DNA from: Oscillospiraceae bacterium
GTDB lineage: Bacteria; Bacillota; Clostridia; Oscillospirales; Ruminococcaceae
DNA: 64,000 nucleotides
Direction of reading: 5' to 3'
Assembly: GCA_015066115.1 (NCBI GenBank)
Contig: SVOZ01000001.1
Location: 1-64,000, forward strand
Positions 60,881-64,000 of the stretch are shown here, piece after piece. The position numbers were made by a program, and so were the translations under genes. The notes beneath the pieces are model-generated. The model did not search any database. It saw only the letters and a list, made by a program, of their open reading frames with translations, and had not been told where the DNA came from. Position 1 is the first letter of the stretch. Each line of letters begins with the position of its first letter.

Positions 60881-61633
60881 TTAAAAAGCGGGGAAAGGAG
60901 TCGAGTCAATTACACGGCCAATAACCTTAAGTGTATCGTATTCGGTAATAGCAATGTCCTTGTATTTTTCGTTAAGCGAGCGAAGAAAAAAACTGCCGCC
61001 CTTAGAGATGAGCTTTTTGCAGAGCGCATCGCCGTTTAAAACAAAAACGCCGATCTGATTTTCTTCAACGCTGTCCTGCTGGCGAACCCAAACAACATCT
61101 CCGTCACAAATTCTGGGGGTCATGCTGTCGCCGTGAATGGTAATTCCGAAATCTGCCGAGGCAGGAATGTTTTGGTCAAAGGGAACATCCTCGTAATCAG
61201 AATCTTCAAGATATTCTCCGAAGCCTGCCGAGGCAGAGTTTAGATAAACCCTGATGGTTTTCATAGAAAGCGTGCTCTCTATGGGGAAAGCAATTTCCCT
61301 TGACAGAGGCGCTTCTTCTTTAACCTGCAAGGCAGAGAGCTGATGCTCTGTAACAAGCTTTACAAGCTCCTTTGAACTTTGGTCCATTTTAAGATATCTT
61401 GAAAAGAAATGATGATCCTCGGCGCTGATATGGCTTTGCTCGCCGCTGAGCATATAAGGATCGCAACCGAGCAGGGAGCATACCTTTAAAACGGTGTCAA
61501 AAGATGTTCCGCCAAGTCCCTTTTTAAACATGCTGCTTAAGGTTGAGTTGGGAATATTGGCTTCAATAGAAAAATTTCGCAAACTGCGATACTTTAATTT
61601 TATGAGCTGCATCAATGTTTCTTCTCGCGACAT
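60881..61633 (-). CDS. XRE-type regulator with S24 self-cleavage domain (LexA/HdiR-like)
   Basis: A 250-residue repressor. The N-terminal HTH (about 8-58: LRNFSIEANIPNSTLSSMFK, TVLKVCSLLGCDP) is XRE-like, not the LexA winged helix. The S24 domain carries the cleavage site Ala136-Gly137 in NSASAGFGEY, nucleophile Ser170 in HGDSMTP and general-base Lys206 or Lys207 in DALCKKL. Such proteins cleave themselves when RecA is activated by DNA damage. It is divergent from a small membrane protein gene across three CGAAAT-type operators and has its own TTTACA-17-TATAAT promoter at 61666-61694. No phage genes are near, so it looks like a chromosomal stress switch. Confidence 0.88.
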   Translation of the reverse strand: MSREETLMQLIKLKYRSLRNFSIEANIPNSTLSSMFKKGLGGTSFDTVLKVCSLLGCDPYMLSGEQSHISAEDHHFFSRYLKMDQSSKELVKLVTEHQLSALQVKEEAPLSREIAFPIESTLSMKTIRVYLNSASAGFGEYLEDSDYEDVPFDQNIPASADFGITIHGDSMTPRICDGDVVWVRQQDSVEENQIGVFVLNGDALCKKLISKGGSFFLRSLNEKYKDIAITEYDTLKVIGRVIDSTPFPAF

Positions 61634-61665
61634 TTTTTAAACACTCCCTTTTTCTCTGTGTTTAC

Positions 61666-61694
61666 ATTATACAGCATATTTTTGCATTTGTAAA
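61666..61694 (-). promoter_or_regulatory. Promoter of the S24 regulator
   Basis: Minus strand TTTACA, or TTTAC with -35 hexamer at 61694-61689, 17-base spacer, TATAAT (61671-61666). Confidence 0.75.
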
Positions 61695-61704
61695 GAGGAA
61701 ATTT

Positions 61705-61791
61705 ACGAAATTTCAAAAATTTCTTTAAAAAACTATTGACAATTTGCGAAATATGGTATATTATATAGTCACAGAAACGAAATTTCGCAAA
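61705..61791. promoter_or_regulatory. Divergent operators and promoter
   Basis: Three related sites: ACGAAATTTC at 61705-61714, TTTGCGAAAT at 61743-61752, and ACGAAATTTCGCAAA at 61777-61791 with the perfect palindrome CGAAATTTCG at 61778-61787. The plus-strand promoter TTGACA (61736-61741), 17, TATTAT (61759-61764) has the middle site in its spacer and the third just downstream of its start, so binding would repress the small gene; the first lies upstream of the regulator's -35. Confidence 0.8.
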
Positions 61792-61819
61792 TAGATATCA
61801 AAAAACGGAGGATAAAATT

Positions 61820-61996
61820 ATGATTATAGTTGACCTTATTTCAGCAATGTTATTGCTTCCTACACTTTGCCTTTTCTTTTATATAGCAGAAAGAATCGTT
61901 AATAAATATGTCCAGAAGCAGAAGAGGGCAGAGAAGAAGAGAATAATCGAGTTAAGGCGTAGAGAGCTTGCTATTGAACTTGCCAAATGTGCTTAA
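61820..61996 (+). CDS. 58-residue single-pass membrane protein under S24 control
   Basis: A short gene with a strong site (CGGAGG, 8 bases before ATG), its own promoter and a perfect terminator. The product starts MIIVDLISAMLLLPTLCLFF, one membrane helix at about 4-23, then a highly basic and acidic helical tail rich in Lys, Arg and Glu (QKQKRAEKKRIIELRRRELA). I know no homologue. Its layout, a tiny membrane protein beside a self-cleaving repressor, resembles the SOS-induced division inhibitors (YneA, SidA) in concept, but there is no sequence evidence for that role. A type I toxin-like peptide is another option. Confidence 0.75.
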   Translation: MIIVDLISAMLLLPTLCLFFYIAERIVNKYVQKQKRAEKKRIIELRRRELAIELAKCA

Positions 61997-62010
61997 AGTG
62001 AAAAAAGTAA

Positions 62011-62044
62011 AAATCCGCCGTGCAACTGCACGGCGGATTTTGTT
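62011..62044. terminator. Bidirectional terminator after the small membrane gene
   Basis: AAATCCGCCGTGC, loop AACT, GCACGGCGGATTT, then TG; a perfect 13-bp stem, shared with the convergent Nif3-like gene. Confidence 0.93.
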
Positions 62045-62829
62045 TATATTATGTAAGATGGATCGCTCTCTTTTTTGCTCTCAAAAACCTCTATCTCTTT
62101 AAAGCTTTCTGAAAGCAGAGAAACGATATTTTGCATTGCAGGCTTTTCCATTTGATAGTGGGTGGGAACAAAAAGCGCAATGTTACAGTCTTTTGCGCGT
62201 GTAAAGTGAGAATGCTTTACATCTGAAGTCATATAGGCATCACAGCCTAAGTCAATAGCCTTTTTAAGATACTCTCCGCCTGCGCCGCAACAGAATGCAA
62301 TTTTCTCTATCTGCTTGTCTGAGGAAACACATCTGAGGGCATCGCAACCTAAAATTTTCTTTAATCCTGCGGCAAATTCCTCCGTCGAAACTGCTTTTTT
62401 TAGTTTTCCTATTCTTCCAAACCCGTGAGGCGATGGATTGTTTTGGGTAATGTCAAGAGCTCCGTCGCAGATAAATCCCATTTCATTGGAAAGAAGCTCT
62501 GCAAGATGAGCGTCTGCGCCAAAATCGCTTACATCAAAATTGGTGTGCGCCGAGATAATGGCAATGTCCTTTTTGAGAGCCATTACGGCCGGATTGGCCT
62601 CGCTAAGATTTTTGAGCGGATAAAAAATAACGGGATGATGTGTTACTATAAGCTGAGCGCCCACTTTTTCCGCCTCAGAAACGACTTGTTTGGTGGCATC
62701 AAGCGCAACAAGAATTTTGTCTACCGCTTTATCGCCATCAACCAAAATTCCGCTGTTGTCCCAGCTTTCCTGCTCGCAGAAAGGAAAGACAGAATTTAAT
62801 TTGCTGTAAATATCTAAAACAGTTGCCAT
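62044..62829 (-). CDS. Nif3-like dinuclear metal-centre protein (YqfO family)
   Basis: A 261-residue Nif3/YqfO/GTP cyclohydrolase I type 2 family protein. Metal-binding histidines appear in IVTHHPVIFYPLKN near 59-72, AHTNFDVSDFGADAHLAELL, and the C-terminal TSDVKHSHFTRAKD and VPTHYQMEKPAMQN. It lacks the central PII-like insert of Bacillus YqfO (about 370 residues), so it is the short form. Gene order with trmK just upstream is the usual one in Firmicutes. The biochemical role is not settled for the family. Confidence 0.9.
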   Translation of the reverse strand: MATVLDIYSKLNSVFPFCEQESWDNSGILVDGDKAVDKILVALDATKQVVSEAEKVGAQLIVTHHPVIFYPLKNLSEANPAVMALKKDIAIISAHTNFDVSDFGADAHLAELLSNEMGFICDGALDITQNNPSPHGFGRIGKLKKAVSTEEFAAGLKKILGCDALRCVSSDKQIEKIAFCCGAGGEYLKKAIDLGCDAYMTSDVKHSHFTRAKDCNIALFVPTHYQMEKPAMQNIVSLLSESFKEIEVFESKKESDPSYII

Positions 62830-62839
62830 AATATCCTCC

Positions 62840-63544
62840 TTAATTTTTTAAAAGCCTTTGCTCTGTCTCGAATAAAACTTTTTCGTGATGCTCTAAAAGA
62901 GAGGGATTTTCTGAGGCGGATTTTTTTATCTGAGCAATAGTTTTCTCTGCAAGCTTTTGCCGCCAGATAAGATATTCCTTGCCGGCATCCAAGGTTTTTG
63001 CCGAAATTCCGCCAAGCTCGTAAACCGCGTTTGCAAAATTAAAATAGTGCTTTTGCTCTGCTTTAAACTGCGCTTTAATTATAACATAAAATCGGTTCTG
63101 TTCTTTTACAACCCGCTCGTCATGGATAGAAAATCCGCGTTTTATAAGATGCTCGCGTAAGAGCTCGCTGTGGGTCATAGGCTGTAAAATAAGGGTCGAG
63201 CCCGATAAAACGGGGTAGTCGGTTGCAGATAAAATATCCCGTATCGTTTCTCCGCCCATTCCTGCAATAACTATGCAGTCGGGCTTACGGGAAACAACAT
63301 TTTCAAGACCATCGGATTTTATAACCTCGATTTTGTCATCAAGCTTGTGTGCGCTTATGTTCTTTTTTGCGGCGGCAAGCGGCCCGTCAACAATGTCGCA
63401 GGCAAACGCATTGGTACACTTACTGCTCTGAATAAGGCTTATCGGCAGATGGGCGTGGTCGGTCCCAATGTCTGCAATAAGGGCGCCGCTCGGCACTAAA
63501 TCGCAGATAACCTCAAGCCGCCTTGGAAGTAAAATACTGGGCAT
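62840..63544 (-). CDS. trmK: tRNA (adenine22-N1)-methyltransferase TrmK
   Basis: A 234-residue SAM-dependent methyltransferase that makes m1A22 in tRNA. Motif I is ALIADIGTDHAHLPISLIQ near 18-36, with ACDIVDGPLAAAKKNISAHK and the motif IVIAGMGGETIRDIL near 93, and ILQPMTHSELLREHLIKRGF. It precedes the Nif3-like gene by 10 bases, with AGGAGG for the latter, so the two form one operon. The gene lies downstream of a terminator. Confidence 0.93.
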   Translation of the reverse strand: MPSILLPRRLEVICDLVPSGALIADIGTDHAHLPISLIQSSKCTNAFACDIVDGPLAAAKKNISAHKLDDKIEVIKSDGLENVVSRKPDCIVIAGMGGETIRDILSATDYPVLSGSTLILQPMTHSELLREHLIKRGFSIHDERVVKEQNRFYVIIKAQFKAEQKHYFNFANAVYELGGISAKTLDAGKEYLIWRQKLAEKTIAQIKKSASENPSLLEHHEKVLFETEQRLLKN

Positions 63545-63561
63545 AAAAAGCTCCTTTTACG

Positions 63562-63586
63562 AAAAAAGCCCGCTTAAAAAGCGGGC
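63562..63586 (-). terminator. Terminator after the DUF1858 gene
   Basis: Minus strand GCCCGCTT, loop TTT, AAGCGGGC, then T6. Confidence 0.9.
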
Positions 63587-63605
63587 GTTATTTCTTATTG
63601 TCGGA

Positions 63606-63809
63606 TTATTTCTTAACAGCAGCATTAAGCTTAGCAACTATCTCGTCAGCATCAACGCCGTGAACTGCACAGGCATCTGCAACGCATTCGCTTCTTGCAC
63701 TGGGGCAGCCCAGACAGTGCATTCCCATCTCTAAGAAAATGGGAGCGGTTTCGGGAGCATTGTCAAGAATATCGCCGATAATGGTGTCTTTAGTAATAAC
63801 AAAAGCCAT
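63606..63809 (-). CDS. DUF1858 disulfide/redox-domain protein
   Basis: A 67-residue protein made only of the DUF1858 domain: TKDTIIGDILDNAPETAPIF, then LEMGMHCLGCPSARSECVAD. The HCLGC pair is the putative redox or metal-binding site of this family, which often accompanies hybrid-cluster proteins. AAGGAGATATAAAA precedes the ATG. It sits alone between terminator and the divergent gene that begins at 63962. Oxygen- or NO-related redox work is likely but not shown. Confidence 0.88.
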   Translation of the reverse strand: MAFVITKDTIIGDILDNAPETAPIFLEMGMHCLGCPSARSECVADACAVHGVDADEIVAKLNAAVKK

Positions 63810-63961
63810 TTTTATATCTCCTTAATATTTAATTTCTATCTATATTATAATACCCAAAGCACGAAAAATCAATACCGTATAAATAAAAATCGACATTATC
63901 TTGTCTGTTTTGAAAAGTTGTGATACAATATACTAAACAGATTATTAAAATGGAGTAAATT

Positions 63962-64000
63962 ATGCATCAGTTTTTGGCTTTAAGAAAAAGTATACTTGAA
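63962..64000 (+). CDS. Start of a gene cut by the window end
   Basis: ATG at 63962 with GGAG 7 bases before; thirteen residues are visible (MHQFLALRKSILE). A promoter-like TTGTCT-17-TACAAT lies at 63901-63929. Too short to identify. Confidence 0.5.
   Translation, partial: MHQFLALRKSILE

Noticed and set aside
63901..63961. A second strong promoter (TTGAAA with TATACT) before the last gene
   Set aside because: The boxes are only 13 bases apart; the TTGTCT-17-TACAAT pair is the better reading.

Overview
The window looks like chromosomal DNA of a low-to-mid GC Gram-positive anaerobe of class Clostridia, probably a gut Ruminococcaceae/Oscillospirales relative. The reasons are strong GGAGG ribosome binding sites, consensus TTGACA-17-TATAAT promoters, the dnaX-ybaB-recR-smpB-ssrA order, AddAB rather than RecBCD, a trmK-yqfO pair, GTP-type PEP carboxykinase, a PduL phosphotransacylase, and secreted proteins ending in modules common in gut Firmicutes. 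This lineage call is inference; the gene identities come from protein motifs read by eye.

Layout. 1-3385: the lysis end of a prophage (frameshifted tape-measure C-terminus, a small conserved phage protein, GH25 endolysin with CW_7 repeats, r1t-type holin), ending about 60 bp from the 3' end of ssrA (tmRNA, minus strand), a typical integration site. 3448-7775: minus-strand dnaX, DnaQ-like exonuclease, ybaB, recR, smpB and ssrA. 7798-19863: RqcH, a glycogen branching enzyme, an LTA-synthase-like sulfatase with a co-transcribed acetyltransferase, an AraC regulator divergent from galactokinase, and a Ca/Mn-type P-type ATPase preceded by what reads as a yybP-ykoY (Mn2+) riboswitch with its terminator. 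20214-22108: PEP carboxykinase.

22109-28405 is the accessory island. It holds a REP-associated tyrosine transposase (RAYT) with at least nine copies of its GGGGACGGTTCTCTG-type palindrome, a 5'-truncated Rhs/YD-repeat protein with a nuclease-like tip and a downstream immunity-like gene, a second broken Rhs copy forming a 156-bp direct repeat with the first, two other possible orphan immunity genes, and a remarkable 125-nt element in which a 16-bp stem encloses at least four abutting hairpins.

28418-38709: a TVP38-family membrane protein, a complete branched-chain amino acid ABC transporter (livKHMGF), pyruvate kinase and a proBAC proline operon. 38731-56363: PduL, an ATPase of the PRK06851 type, addB-addA, and three paralogues of a family I cannot name: an EF-hand-like DxDxDG loop followed by a barrel-like region with a WDEP motif. 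One paralogue is cytosolic; two are about 1240-residue secreted proteins with repeated beta-rich modules. 56463-64000: uvrC, HPr, a trigger-factor-like PPIase lipoprotein, a small DUF6483-type protein, a Nudix hydrolase, an XRE-S24 (LexA-like) regulator divergent from a 58-residue single-pass membrane protein across repeated CGAAATTTCG operators, a Nif3-like protein, TrmK, a DUF1858 protein, and the start of a further gene.

The parts most worth following up are the RAYT/Rhs island, the multi-hairpin element, the three-member WDEP family, and the S24-regulator/small-membrane-protein pair.
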